Of a DNA stretch of 5,341 bases, positions 5,281 to 5,341 are shown piece after piece. Positions within the stretch are counted from its first letter, which is position 1. Every line of letters begins with the position of its first letter. The position numbers were made by a program, and so were the translations under genes. The notes beneath the pieces were generated by a model. That model ran no database searches. It saw nothing but the letters and a program-made list of their open reading frames with translations, and was not told where the DNA came from. The stretch is from NCBI GenBank assembly GCA_005774595.1, contig VAUM01000118.1, positions 1 to 5,341 of the forward strand, read 5' to 3'. The DNA is from Actinomycetota bacterium (GTDB taxonomy: Bacteria > Actinomycetota > Coriobacteriia > Anaerosomatales > D1FN1-002).

Positions 5281-5341
5281 AGACGCCCGCGGTCGGGTCC
5301 CGGGCGACGGCATGCCGTGAACCTGGTCAGGTCCGGAAGGA
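5281..5341 (+). ncRNA. ffs: Signal recognition particle RNA (4.5S-type), 5' part, cut by window end
   Basis: The last bases, GTCAGGTCCGGAAGGA (5326-5341), preceded by CCGTGAACCTG, are the nearly invariant 5' side, GGAA tetraloop and start of the 3' side of helix 8 in bacterial SRP RNA, which continues AGCAGC in complete copies. The preceding GC-rich stretch (about 5285-5310) would be the 5' strand of the long terminal stem; its partner lies beyond the window. The RNA binds Ffh and targets nascent membrane and secreted proteins to the translocon. The 5' end is estimated from the -10 element at 5265-5270 and could be off by several bases. Only about 60 of an expected ~100 nt are present, so the stem cannot be verified here. 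Confidence 0.88.

Overview
The window is GC-rich throughout, has tightly packed genes and strong G/C bias at third codon positions. The protein families (a TipA-like MerR regulator, a Pro-rich N-terminus before a membrane anchor, stand-alone cNMP domain, SixA, zinc ribbon, PPK1) fit an actinobacterial-type genome, perhaps a Coriobacteriia-like lineage. That placement is inference from composition and protein style, not from a marker gene.

Layout. Left part, minus strand: a shortened MerR/TipA-type regulator (13-327) with a textbook MerR-type promoter in front of it (19-bp spacer filled by a perfect dyad). Upstream of it is a single-pass membrane protein of unknown function (411-1154). A divergent intergenic region (1155-1297) separates this gene from ppk1 (1298-3445, plus strand), a complete polyphosphate kinase 1 with both catalytic halves. 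Converging on ppk1 is a minus-strand series: a lipoprotein of the YbhB/PEBP family (4643-5215), a stand-alone cyclic-nucleotide-binding domain protein (4198-4569), a SixA-type histidine phosphatase (3720-4196) and a small double zinc-ribbon protein (3470-3739). The last three are packed with a 1-nt gap and a 20-nt overlap, so they are probably one transcript. At the right edge, plus strand, is the 5' part of the signal recognition particle RNA gene (ffs), cut off by the window end just after the conserved GGAAGGA.

How it may fit together. PPK1 makes polyphosphate and the SixA-like enzyme removes phosphate from phosphohistidine, while the cNMP-binding protein may sense a nucleotide second messenger. 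Their adjacency suggests a phosphate/phospho-signalling neighbourhood, but ppk1 is on the opposite strand and not in the same operon. The most unusual object is the MerR/TipAS protein: its DNA-binding head is joined in frame directly to the C-terminal third of a TipAS ligand domain, with the middle missing, while its promoter, operator and ribosome binding site look intact. No CRISPR array, transposon, tRNA or clear rho-independent terminator was seen.
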